From positions 3,038,001-3,102,000 of the forward strand of contig CM077596.1 in the NCBI GenBank assembly GCA_039654915.1: a DNA stretch of 64,000 nt, given 5' to 3'. The notes beneath the pieces are model-generated. The model saw nothing but the letters and a program-made list of their open reading frames with translations, was not told the DNA's origin and made no database searches. Of the stretch, positions 1-9,519 are shown one piece after another. Position numbers and translations under genes: made by a program. How positions within the stretch are numbered: the first letter of the stretch is position 1; each line of letters begins with the position of its first letter. This DNA comes from Aquilaria yunnanensis. Lineage: Eukaryota > Streptophyta > Magnoliopsida > Malvales > Thymelaeaceae.

Positions 1-347
1 GGCTGGCACGACTTTTCAGGCGCTCTTAGCAGTTATGGCGACGCTTCGCCTTCCGAGGGGTACTAATGACGATGGTTCTCCTGGCCTTCTTGGCCTATAT
101 ATATCAGTCCTGTCATAACCCTCTTTCTTCTTCTGTTTTTGCTTTCTTTTGCCTTCTACTTCTCTCCCGATTTTCCGTGGCGGTTCTCCTTTTTCAGGCA
201 TTTTTCCGACCACTTTTCACGACGGCTTCCAGGAATCCAGATTCCGGCAAGACCTTTGGTGGGTTTTAGTCCTTTTGCTTTTTTCAAAGCTTCTTCTTTG
301 TTTTTCCCGAACTCGTTTTCTTTGTTTTTCCCGAACTCGTTTTTATC
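1..347 (+). promoter_or_regulatory. Upstream region of the antisense aORF, element 1
   Basis: This gene-free leader precedes the aORF start at 348. It holds a TATA-like box, TATATATA at 96-103, within the context TTGGCCTATATATA. The same context, with TATAAATA, occurs at the matching place in element 2 (34156-34163), as does the GGCGACG-TTCGCC stretch just upstream. Downstream of the box is a pyrimidine-rich leader of about 240 bases, with a near-duplicated segment (TTTTTCCCGAACTCG) at about 300-345. I infer a plus-strand promoter separate from the LTR promoter; there is no transcript evidence here. Confidence 0.55.
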
Positions 348-3300
348 ATGCCTGTTCCCGAGAGTTGGCAACCTCTTCTTTCTCACCCCTGCTGCACTAC
401 TCCGGCAAAACTAGCGAAGTGGAAGAAAAAGTTTTTCTTACCTTCTTACTCTGTGACGAGGTTGCCCCGTCCAGACCAATTTCCTTTCTCCAACCGAATT
501 GATGAAATCACTGTTTTCCGAGCCCAACTGAAGGCCGGACTTCGGTATCCCCCCCCGGAGATGGTTAGCGCGTTCTGCAACTTCCATGGCATTGCCGTTA
601 ACCAACTCCCACCGAACTCGTACTGCTATTTCAACGCCTTCCTCTGTATGTGCGGCGTTTTCAAAATAAAACCCCACTTTGTAGTTTTTCTTCAGTACTA
701 CAAGCTCTTCGTGGTCCCCAAGGGTGGCTTCTACTTTATGCTACCTCGGGGATCCGGGAGCAAAAAGTATACGTTCACCTTCGCCACCAAAGACAGCTGG
801 CGAGGGTGGCAACAAAAATTCTTTTTCCTGAAGAAGTCGGAGGCTTGGTCGCACGTCCCGACCAAGTGGGCTCAGGGGAGGCTCAAGATGGATGTTGTTG
901 ACCCGAAGATACTGCTAGACGCCGACGTAGCACCTATCTTTGAGGACTTCGACAGGCGCATCCGGGCCGTCTCTGACTGGGCTGCCGAGGTCTCTCCTCG
1001 TGCCCTTTACCCCTTTCCGATCAACTGGAGGCTCATGACCAAAAAGGTCCTTCGGGAACTCAAGGTGGTAAAGGAGCATGTGACAGACCTCAGCATGCCG
1101 AAACCGGCTTCTTCGGGGAAGGACTCCTGGCTCGTGAAACTCATTCAGGGGAAAGAGACTTATGAGTTTTTTTACGAGAGTAAGTTACTTTCTCATTTTT
1201 TCCTTCATAACTTCATCTTGGACATACACTGATCTTCTTTTTCTTTTTGCAGAGATGGGTGACGACGCGGCTGCCTTTTACAAGGCTCTTTTTACCGGGC
1301 AGGCCGAGAGGGGCGAACAGACAAAGAAGGCCGCCTCTTGGAGGCGGAAGCAGACTTCGGGTGGCCCTCCTTCCAAATGGGCAAAGAAAGCTGGTCCTTC
1401 CTCTCTTCCGCAAATTCCGGAGGAGGTAGGCGAGGAGCCCGAACACCCTACTGCCCCTTTGCTCGAGGTTCCTTCTGTCGGCGTCCCTTCTTCCGACGTC
1501 CTTCCTCAAAGCCCCACGCCTTCGCATGCTCTTCTGGAGGGCGATGGGGAGGAGACCCCTTCTGCCGAGGAACGGCGCCAAATAAGAGGCAAGGGGATCT
1601 CTACTGAGGCGACGTCGATTCTTGACGACGACGTTACCGAGGTGCCAGCAGGTTTGTACTTTGCCGAAGAACCTTTTTTCTCTTGTAAATCCTTAAGAGT
1701 TTTCTGGCCTTAATCAATTTTTCTGCTTTGTTGTGCAGCGGAGGCGGCCGCTCCTGACTGGGTTGCCGAACACGCCCGCAAGAGGGCCCTTCGGGATGCC
1801 AAAGTCCCAGCAGGGAAAGTTTCGAAGGAGCCCTTCTGGACGTTCACGGAGGACATGAACATGTACTCCGAGGACTGTCCCGAGATGGCCAGGCAGATGT
1901 GCAAAGGGGTTTTTACTGAGGCCTCTTAGAAGGCCCTTACGGAGGCTTACCCAGGCGACATCTCTTTGGCCGCCAAACTCACTGAACACGCCGCCCAGGT
2001 ACGCTTCACTGTTTCCTTAGTGCCAATTTCGCCTTTGCTTTTTACTTAGCATCATTTTCCCTTTGTTTGCTTTCTTTGCAGCTAATGGGGTATGCCGGGT
2101 TGCTCCGTGTTCGGGTGGCGTGAGAGTCAGAAAGTTCCTCTCTTCCACAAATTCCGGAGGAGGTAGGCGAGGAGCCCGAACACCCTGCTGCCCCTTTGCT
2201 CGAGGTTCCTTCTGTCGATGTCCCTTCTTCCGATGTCCTTCCTCAAAGCCCCACGCCTTCGCATGCTCTTCTGGAGGGTGATGGGGAGGAGACCCCTTCT
2301 GCCGAGGAACGGCGCCAAATAAGAGGCAAGGGGATCTCTACTGAGGCGACGTCGATTCTTGACGATGACGTTACCGAGGTGCCAGCAGGTTTGTACTTTG
2401 CCGAAGAACCTTTTTTCTCTTGTAAATCCTTAAGAGTTTTCTGGCCTTAACCAATTTTTCTGCTTTGTTGTGCAGCGGAGGTGGCCGCTCCTGACTGGGT
2501 TGCCGAACACGCCCGCAAGAGGGCCCTTCGGGATGCCGAAGTCCCAGCAGGGAAAGTTTCGAAGGAGCCCTTCTGGACGTTCACGGAGGACATGAACATG
2601 TACTCCGAGGACTGTCCCGAGATGGCCAGGCAGATGTGCAAAGGGGTTTTTACTGAGGCCTCTTACAAGGCCCTTACGGAGGCTTACCCAGGTGACATCT
2701 CTTTGGCCGCCAAACTCACTGAACACGTCGCCCAGGTACGCTTCACTATTTCCTTAGTGCCAATTTCGCCTTTGCTTTTTACTTAGCATCATTTTCCCTT
2801 TGTTTGCTTTCTTTGCAGCTGATGGGGTATGCCAGGTTGCTCCGTGTTCGGGTGGCGCTAGAGTCAGAAAGGAGGGTGTCACTCTGGGACCTTTACACCA
2901 AGACGAAGGCCCAGTGTTCGGCGTTGGCTGCCGATAATGCCCAGCTGAAGCAGTCTTCGGAGAAGGAAGTTGCTGAACTTCGGGAGGGGTTCATAAAAGA
3001 GAAAGAGGAACTTGAGAAAAGCACCTCCCAGAAACTTTCCGACATCGGCTCTCGGGTGGCGGAGCTGACTTCGACCGTAGAAGCGATTCAAAAGGATAAG
3101 TCAGAAAGTGACGCAATCCTTGCGAAGACGCTCGAGCAAAAGGCCCAGCTCGAAGCCGAGGTCGCATCTCTGAAGAAGCCTTCAGAAGAGAAGAAGAAGA
3201 TGAAGGCATTGAAGAGAAAGCTTAAGGATCTGGAGAAGGATTACGCGGATCTGGAGAAGCATTATGCAGATTTGGCGGTCAAGAAGCGGGAGTCCGATGA

Positions 3301-3529
3301 TATGACGAAGTTGGGCTTTCAAGACGGCTTCTGTCTTGCTTGGCACCAAATTCTGCAGAAGTTCCCAGATTTCGACCTCTCCTTCCTCGAAGGCATGAAC
3401 ATCCTGAAGGAGCCTCGGTGGACTTGGTCCAAGATCGAGCACTTGAAACTGCCTCCTTCTCTCTCGGCGCCGAAGGCTGCTGACAAAAACACAGAGGCTG
3501 GCAGTTCTCAAGACGCCGAGGTTCCTTAG
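348..3529 (+). pseudogene. Antisense aORF of element 1 (putative gypsy-type transposon domain protein), disrupted
   Basis: Exon 1 (348-1179) starts MPVPESWQ and encodes the plant 'putative gypsy type transposon' domain (Pfam PF04195 family by recognition), with conserved cysteines and the FRAQLKAGLRYPPP block. Donor GTAAGT is at 1180 and the acceptor ends at 1252. Exon 2 is 1253-1651, followed by an intron to 1738. The gene then meets a 737-bp tandem duplication: exon 3 copy A (1739-1998) has an in-frame TAG at 1927-1929, and exon 4 copy A has a TGA at 2121-2123. Exon 3 copy B (2476-2735) and exon 4 copy B (2819-3529) are open. The end of the gene encodes a coiled coil and a conserved tail with FQDGFCLA, FPDFDLSFLEG and EHLKLP blocks. 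Intron positions and phases match element 2. Its function is unknown. Confidence 0.8.
1398..2871 (+). repeat. 737-bp direct tandem duplication inside the aORF
   Basis: Copy A is 1398-2134 and copy B is 2135-2871, at a constant offset of 737 bases with no indels seen. Each copy spans the end of exon 2, intron 2, exon 3, intron 3 and the first bases of exon 4. I count about 18 substitutions by eye (about 2.4%). Copy A has gained the TAG at 1927 and the TGA at 2121; copy B retains sense codons at both places. The junction (GAGTCAGAAAG then TTCCTCTC) shows no obvious transposon signature, so unequal exchange or replication slippage is likely. Confidence 0.93.
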
Positions 3530-3990
3530 TTTGTACTAGGGCCTTTTGTCTTCATTTTCTTCTTCTTTCTTTTGTAGTCTTTCAGCAACTTTCTTCTCTG
3601 TAAGCACTCTTTGGCTCAATAGATAAAAATTTGGCTAAGTATTTTTTGCCAAATCCCTTTGTTTCCCTTTGTCCTGAACATAATTCGCTCGAGAGACTTC
3701 GGAAAACCATACTCTTGCTTTCTTTTGTCCCGAACATATTCGCTCAAGGGACTTCGGAAAACCATACTCTTGCTTTCCTTTGTCCCGAACATATTCGCTC
3801 AAGGGACTTCGGAAAACCATACTCTTGCTTTCCTTTGTCCCGAACATATTCGCTCAAGGGACTTCGGAAAACCATACTTTTGCTTTCCTCGGCGATTGCT
3901 TTCGTGAGACTCTTGTTTTGCACTTCTTCAGAACTTTTTACTTAGACAAATTTGTCCAATTTGTGCAATACAACTTTCCCACCAAACTTT
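3530..3990. repeat. 55-bp tandem repeat tract between aORF and pol 3' ends
   Basis: Four copies start near 3671, 3727, 3782 and 3837 (units of about 55-56 bases, covering roughly 3668-3893), each with TCCCGAACATA, TTCGCTCAAGGGACTTCGG and AAAACCATACTCTTGC blocks. The last three are almost identical. The tract lies exactly between the convergent ends of the aORF (stop 3527-3529) and pol (stop 3991-3993). Tandem repeats in this position are known for Retand-type elements. The rest of 3530-3990 holds pyrimidine-rich spacer and no gene. Confidence 0.9.
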
Positions 3991-6900
3991 TTAGGCATAG
4001 AATTTTTTCAAGGCCTCTGAGTGCCAAGTGTTTTTTAATTCTATGCCTTCGGCATCGCCGAGCTTATAAACTCTTTTTCGTACTTCGGCAAGTACCAGGT
4101 AGGGTCCTTCCCAATTTGCGCGAAGTACCCCGTGGGACGGCTTTCGGGGTGCAAATTCAGCTTTTCGGAGAACGAGATCTCCCTTCTTTATTCCTTTTGG
4201 CCTGGCGCGTAGGTTTATGGCTGCTGCCACTCTTTGCTGGAAAGCTTTTCTTCTCAACTCGGCTACTTCTCTGTATTCGCTGACGAGGTCGAGCTTGGTT
4301 CTCAGGCCGAGGTCATTTCCTTTTTCATTGAACACTTGGACTCGTATTGACGGTTGTACTACCTCGACAGGGATGATGGCCTCTGTACCGAAGACGAGTG
4401 AAAAAGGCGTTTCCCCTGTGGCTCTTCGGGGTGTTGTTCGGTAGCTCCATAACACGCTTTGGAGTTCTCCTGGCCATTTCCCTTTTGCTTCTCCCAATCT
4501 CTTTTTCAGACCATCTTTTATGGTCCTGTTAGATACTTCCACCTGCCCATTACTTCGGGGGTGAGCTACTGGGGCAAAGTGCATTTTTGTCCCGAGGTCG
4601 CTAATGAACTCTTGGAATCCTTTGTCTATGAACTGGGATCTGTTGTCCGCTACGAGTACCCTCGGTATGCCGAATCTGCATACGATGTTTTTCCATACGA
4701 ACTTCTGCACTTCTTTTGCCGAGATAGTTGTCAGAGGTTCTGCCTCGACCCACTTAGAGAAATAGTCAACTGCTACTACGCAGAACTTTACGCCTCTAGG
4801 CGCCGTTGGGAGTGGCCCAATGAGATCTATGCCCCAAACTGCGAAGGGCCAAGGATAGTCTGCCGAAGTCACGAACTCTGATGGTGTTCTTTGGATGTTC
4901 GCATGTCTCTGGCAACTACCACATTTCTGGACGAACTGCTTGGCGTCCTTTCTCAGGGTAGGCCAGAAGTATCTTTGGCGAAGTATCACTGCTGCTAGGG
5001 CGTCGGTTCCGATGTGCGAACCACAGGCACCTTCGTGAACTTCTTCGAGGATCATTTCAGTGTCCTCTTCACTAACACACCTCTGAAGTGGATTTGCATA
5101 TCCTTGCCGATATAGTTCCTCTCCAATTAAGAAGAAATGTCCGGAGCGCCTTCGCACTTTTGCGGCTTCGCTGGGGTCTTCGGGGAGTGTGTTGGTTGCG
5201 AGATACGTTTTGATTGGTTCTTTCCATCCTTTCCCCGAGGTCGCTATGCTTAATACCGTGATGCTGGGGTGGCTTAGCACCTCGGTGCAAGTTCTCGACT
5301 TCGCCAAAGAGTCTGCCTCAGCATTTTCCCGTTGGGGTACGTTCTCGATTTTCACGACGTCGAACTTCCGAATAAGCTTTGTTACCAACTCATGGTATTT
5401 CGCCAAGGTCGGGTCTTTCGCGCCATAGTCCCCTGCCATTTGCCGGACTACCAGCTGGGAATCACTATGGGCTTTCAAGTTCCTCACGCCAATTTTTCTG
5501 GCCAGGCGTAATCCCGCTATGAGGGCCTCATATTCCGCCATATTGTTGGTGGCATTGAAACTGAACTTGATGGCCTTCATTACTTCTAGGCCTTCGGGGC
5601 CTCTGATAATCACTCCAGCTCCCTGGTGTTCGGATCCTGAGGCCCCGTCAACATATAACGTCCATTCTGGCTCGTCTTCGCCCGAAAATGAATATCCCTC
5701 CTCGGTGTTTGGTACTTCGGCGATGAAGTCTGCCAAAGCTTGAGCTTTTATAGCTTTCCGGGGTTCATACATGATGTCGTGTTCGCCAAGCTCTATACAC
5801 CACTTGGAAAGCCTTCCCGAGTGATCAACTTTCCTCATAATATCCCGTAGAGGCAGGGTACTTCGGACGATAATGGGGTGAGCCTGAAAGTATGGCTGCA
5901 GCCTTCTCCCTGCAAGCACTAAGGCATATATAGCTTTTTGAAGCAAAGGGTACCTGACTTCGGCACCATGCAGGGACTTGCTGACATAGTAGACCGGCCA
6001 TTGCTTTGGCCCTTCTTCTTTCATGAGGACCGAGCTCACAGCTTTTTTTGTGACGGCGAGGTATAATACGAGGGGCTCTCCCTCCCGAGGTTGCCGCAGA
6101 GTTGGCAGGCTGGCCAAGTAGACTTTGAGTTCTTCCCAGGCTTTTTGGCAATCTTCATCCCAAGGATGACCATTCCTTCCGAGGTCGCCTTCCATCTTTG
6201 CTGCCTTTGTGAGCACTTTGAAGAAGGGTCGACACCTGTCTCCGTACCTGGATATAAACCTGCTCAGAGAGGTTATTCTTCCGGTGAGTCTTTGCACGTC
6301 TTTGACTGTGGCAGGAGTTCGGAATTCAAGCAGAGCCTTAATCTTCTCGGGGTTAGCATCAATGCCTCTTTCGGATACCATGTACCCAAGGAACTTTCCC
6401 GAGGTCACCCCGAAGATGCATTTCTCAGGATTAAGGCGGATCCCGAAGGCTCTGAGTTTTTGGAAGGTTTCCTCTAAATCTGCAACGTGGTAGCTAGGCA
6501 GTTTGCTTTTGACTATCATATCATCAACATACACCTCCATGTTCCTCCCCATTTGGTCTTTGAAGACCTTGTTCATCAGCCTCTGGTAGGTGGCTCCTGC
6601 ATTCTTGAGCCCGAAGGGCATCCTAATATAGCAATATGTTCCTCCCTCGGTGATGAAGGCAGTCTTCTCTTCATCTTCGGGGTCCATCCTTATCTGATGG
6701 TAGCCACTGAAAGCGTCCAGGAAACTTAGGTGCCCATACTCGGCAGTTGAGTCTACCAGTTGGTCTATTGGCGGAAGAGGATATGAATCTTTCGGGCAAG
6801 CATCGTTCAAATTTCTGAAGTCGATGCACATCCGAAGCTTACTACTTCCTTCTTTTGTGGCAATTACCACGTTGCTTAGCCATTCGGGGTAGTTTACCTC

Positions 6901-8538
6901 CCGGATAACGCTAGCGTCTATTAGACGCTGGACTTCAGTTTTGACGAAGTCACTTTTGTGAGCTGAGATGCTCCGTTTCTTTTGCCGGACAGGTTTTACT
7001 TCCGGACTCGCTTTGAGGCTATGCTGGATTACGCGAGGGTTTACCCCTGGCATGTCCTTCGGCGAGTAGGCGAACAGATCTTTATTTGTAAGCAGAAAAG
7101 ATACAAGTTTTTCCTTGTCTCCTTCGGCCATGTTTTTCCTTATTCGGGTACTATGGCCTGGGACAAGCTCTACTTCTTCTGTTTTCGCTTTTGTGGGATC
7201 TTCTGCCTCGCCCCTTTCCAGCTCTTTTGCTTCTACAGCATGTGCTAAGTTGCTTGCTGGAGCCTTTCGTGCTCTGACGAACACCTTTCTCACCTCGCCT
7301 TGATCAATGAAGATCTTTGCGTCTCCTTCTTTGGTGGCGAAGGAGACGGTCAAGTACTTTACTTCAGGGCGAATGTGCAAATTTCCCTGTGTCTGTCTGC
7401 CGACGATGGCGTTGTATGATGAAGGAACGTCCATGACTATGAATCTTCCCATGGTAGAGGCGAACAACTCAGCAGTTCCTTTCTCCGAAGTTCCTTTCAT
7501 CATCAAGGGGAGGTCGATCCACCCGAGGACAGGTAGTTCAGATGGTCCTATGCCGAACGTTGGTGAAGTAACAGCCTTGAGGTCACTCCTGGATACGCCC
7601 AAGCTTGGCAGCAAATGTGAGAACAAGACGTCTGCGTTTGACCCATCGTCCAGCAGTACCCTCTTGAAGTCCCAGTTTCCTATCCTCGCCATTATCAGCA
7701 ATGGATCGTCATGGGGAAATATGATGGTGGAGCCATCCTCGCGGGCCAATTTTTTCGTTGGGCTCTGATATTCCATCACCGCTATCTCTCTGGCCCTTCT
7801 TTTTCTTTCCGAGGATGGAAGTCCGGTTGTGATCGTCTGTATTACTCCTGCCGAAGGTGGAGGACGCCTTCTCGGACTTCGGTTCCTTCGCCTGTCTGAA
7901 TCGTAATCCTCATCATCGGGCTTTCCTTCTTCCTCTTTTTTCCCCTTCGGGGAAGGCATTCTCAAATAACGCCGAAGCTGGCCCTGCTTTATCAGTGATT
8001 CAATGTACTTTTTCAACTGAAAGCACTCTTCGGTGTCATGACCGTGATCACGGTGGAACTGACAGAACTTCTTCATGTTCCTTCTGTTGTCAGCAGTCAT
8101 GCCCCTCGGTCGTTGGATTTGAGCCCCCTGTTTTTCCAACGCCATGAGGACGTTAGCCCTCGTGGTGCTCAGAGGTGTAAAGTTTTGGGGCTTCCTTCCT
8201 CCTATTCGCGTTCTCCGAGGTCGGCCTAACTGTTCCGTTGGACACCGGGCTTGCTGGCTGGACCCTTCACCACGAGCGTGAATATGGTCAGCCTTCGGTC
8301 CAGTCATTCTTAGCTCTTCGGCTGTCATATGTTGTTCAGCCCTTCGGTAGAATTCTCCCAGCGTGTCCGGGGGATCTTTGGAGAATTCATAAAACAAGTG
8401 CGAATCCCTCCGGAGGCCCCTCGTCATGGCGAGGATGCGGATTTCAGGACGAAAGTCCGGAACACTGAGGGCCTCTCTGTTGAACCTCTCGACATAGTCA
8501 CGGATGGTCTCCCCGTTTCTTTGTGCTATGTCAAACAT
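3991..8538 (-). CDS. pol polyprotein (end of gag, protease, RT, RNase H, integrase), element 1
   Basis: This frame has 1515 sense codons. By residue: the C-terminal half of the gag domain (1-75); a CHHC knuckle, CQFHRDHGHDTEEC (159-172); protease with DDGS (297-300); reverse transcriptase with the YVDD active site (670-673) and upstream FLDAFSGYHQI; a worn gypsy-type RNase H stretch (about 770-930); a second RNase H of the RVT_3 type with YVDGASG, AEYEAL, HSDSQL and EADSLAK (about 960-1080); and integrase with its HHCC finger (H1168, H1175, C1206, C1209) and the DDE triad D1238, D1298, E1334. There is no chromodomain. The glycine that normally follows the second catalytic Asp-Asn is Arg here (ADNRSQF; element 2 has ADNGSQF), which may harm integrase. 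The start shown is only the first Met after an in-frame TAG at 8539-8541; the real frame continues into gag. Confidence 0.92.
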   Translation of the reverse strand: MFDIAQRNGETIRDYVERFNREALSVPDFRPEIRILAMTRGLRRDSHLFYEFSKDPPDTLGEFYRRAEQHMTAEELRMTGPKADHIHARGEGSSQQARCPTEQLGRPRRTRIGGRKPQNFTPLSTTRANVLMALEKQGAQIQRPRGMTADNRRNMKKFCQFHRDHGHDTEECFQLKKYIESLIKQGQLRRYLRMPSPKGKKEEEGKPDDEDYDSDRRRNRSPRRRPPPSAGVIQTITTGLPSSERKRRAREIAVMEYQSPTKKLAREDGSTIIFPHDDPLLIMARIGNWDFKRVLLDDGSNADVLFSHLLPSLGVSRSDLKAVTSPTFGIGPSELPVLGWIDLPLMMKGTSEKGTAELFASTMGRFIVMDVPSSYNAIVGRQTQGNLHIRPEVKYLTVSFATKEGDAKIFIDQGEVRKVFVRARKAPASNLAHAVEAKELERGEAEDPTKAKTEEVELVPGHSTRIRKNMAEGDKEKLVSFLLTNKDLFAYSPKDMPGVNPRVIQHSLKASPEVKPVRQKKRSISAHKSDFVKTEVQRLIDASVIREVNYPEWLSNVVIATKEGSSKLRMCIDFRNLNDACPKDSYPLPPIDQLVDSTAEYGHLSFLDAFSGYHQIRMDPEDEEKTAFITEGGTYCYIRMPFGLKNAGATYQRLMNKVFKDQMGRNMEVYVDDMIVKSKLPSYHVADLEETFQKLRAFGIRLNPEKCIFGVTSGKFLGYMVSERGIDANPEKIKALLEFRTPATVKDVQRLTGRITSLSRFISRYGDRCRPFFKVLTKAAKMEGDLGRNGHPWDEDCQKAWEELKVYLASLPTLRQPREGEPLVLYLAVTKKAVSSVLMKEEGPKQWPVYYVSKSLHGAEVRYPLLQKAIYALVLAGRRLQPYFQAHPIIVRSTLPLRDIMRKVDHSGRLSKWCIELGEHDIMYEPRKAIKAQALADFIAEVPNTEEGYSFSGEDEPEWTLYVDGASGSEHQGAGVIIRGPEGLEVMKAIKFSFNATNNMAEYEALIAGLRLARKIGVRNLKAHSDSQLVVRQMAGDYGAKDPTLAKYHELVTKLIRKFDVVKIENVPQRENAEADSLAKSRTCTEVLSHPSITVLSIATSGKGWKEPIKTYLATNTLPEDPSEAAKVRRRSGHFFLIGEELYRQGYANPLQRCVSEEDTEMILEEVHEGACGSHIGTDALAAVILRQRYFWPTLRKDAKQFVQKCGSCQRHANIQRTPSEFVTSADYPWPFAVWGIDLIGPLPTAPRGVKFCVVAVDYFSKWVEAEPLTTISAKEVQKFVWKNIVCRFGIPRVLVADNRSQFIDKGFQEFISDLGTKMHFAPVAHPRSNGQVEVSNRTIKDGLKKRLGEAKGKWPGELQSVLWSYRTTPRRATGETPFSLVFGTEAIIPVEVVQPSIRVQVFNEKGNDLGLRTKLDLVSEYREVAELRRKAFQQRVAAAINLRARPKGIKKGDLVLRKAEFAPRKPSHGVLRANWEGPYLVLAEVRKRVYKLGDAEGIELKNTWHSEALKKFYA

Positions 8539-9519
8539 CTAGACGGGCATCTTCGCCGTCGACTTGCTCCCAATGAACTGTTGGGTGAACGCTGTGGACA
8601 GCTCCTGGAACCCCCTGATGTTTCCGGGAGGCAGGGAATTGTACCAGGCAATTGCTGGTCCTGCGAGGGTGACTTCAAAGCACTTGCAGAGCGTAGCATC
8701 ATCAGCCCCATGTAGCACCATGCTGCGTTTGTACTTTGTTAGGTGGGCCTGGGGATCAGTCCGACCCTCATAGGTCTCCAGCCGAGGTAGCCTGAAGTCA
8801 CTTGGCATGGCCGCCTCGACCATTGTTCGGGCGAAAGGAGTTTCATCTCCAGAGACGGTTTCAGTTAACCTGGCCCAAACAGGCTTGCGTGCCACCTGTT
8901 GTTCCACTCTCTCCAGTCTTGCCAAGACTTTCTCCAGGAGGAGCGTAGCACTGGGCTCCTCTTCCTGGTGCTTGGAGGTTCTTGGGTAAAAGGACTGTTG
9001 CCGTCTCTTTGGGGAGCGACTTCGGTACCGAGGTGAGGGGGACCTTTCCTCTGGCGACAAACTTCTTCTGGACGGGACTTCGGGTCATTCAGACCTCGCT
9101 CTTTCTGCCAGCCGTGCTCCGAGGGGCAAGTTATCTGTCGAGGACTCTTCCCGTGGTTCCCCACTTCCCGAGTTATGGCGGGTTGCCCTTGGGCCTTTCT
9201 CCCGAGGTCGTGCTGGCGAAGTGGGTTTTTGCGCCTGGGCTGGTTGCGGCCACCTTCGGTCTATCTGTTGTGTCATTTCAGCCACAACAGACCTCGGAAA
9301 GTCTCGTAAAAAACCCATGGTGATGACAAGAGGGCGTTCCTCTTCAGGTAAGAAAGTCTCTGGGGGACTTTGTTCGGTAACTGGTTGGGTCTCAGGCGCG
9401 GACGGGGACTTCGGGAGTCCTTTGTCCTTCGAACGCCGAGTTTCGACAACAGCTACCTGGGAGTAGTTTCCCACAGACGGCGCCAAATGATGCCCCAAAG
9501 CATCTTCGTTTGCTGTCAT
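8539..9519 (-). pseudogene. gag N-terminal part of element 1, two in-frame stops
   Basis: It is in the same frame as pol. The segment 9085-9519 opens with MTANEDALGHHLAPSVG and has a proline-rich, low-complexity body, then a TGA at 9085-9087. The next segment contains an SR-rich stretch (SPSPRYRSRSPKRR) and the retrotransposon gag domain (PRLETYEG, the LHGADDATLCKCFEVTLAGPA block and the WYNSLPPG block). It ends at TAG 8539-8541, and the gag domain continues past that stop. Both stops lie inside the frame, with no frameshift. The first ATG (9519) lies 32 bases inside the LTR, and the frame then runs through the primer binding site. Stop readthrough at one position is conceivable but not at both, so the copy is probably non-functional. 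Confidence 0.85.
9468..9485 (-). other. Primer binding site, element 1
   Basis: The minus strand reads TGGCGCCGTCTGTGGGAA, starting two bases (TT) inside the end of the 5' LTR. The leading TGG is what pairing with a tRNA 3' CCA end requires. The identical 18 bases lie at 41693-41710 in element 2. I do not assign the tRNA; a match of the complement to the host tRNA set would decide. Confidence 0.85.

Noticed and set aside
3668..3893. CRISPR-like regular repeats
   Set aside because: Units are contiguous tandem copies without unique spacers, inside a plant retrotransposon.
3631..4283. Plus-strand ORFs over the 55-bp repeats
   Set aside because: Created by a unit close to a multiple of three repeated several times; they run into pol antisense and lack any family.
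4217..8715. Many plus-strand ORFs of 60-150 codons across pol of element 1
   Set aside because: They are opposite-strand shadows of a strongly supported polyprotein, with no motif or conserved start.
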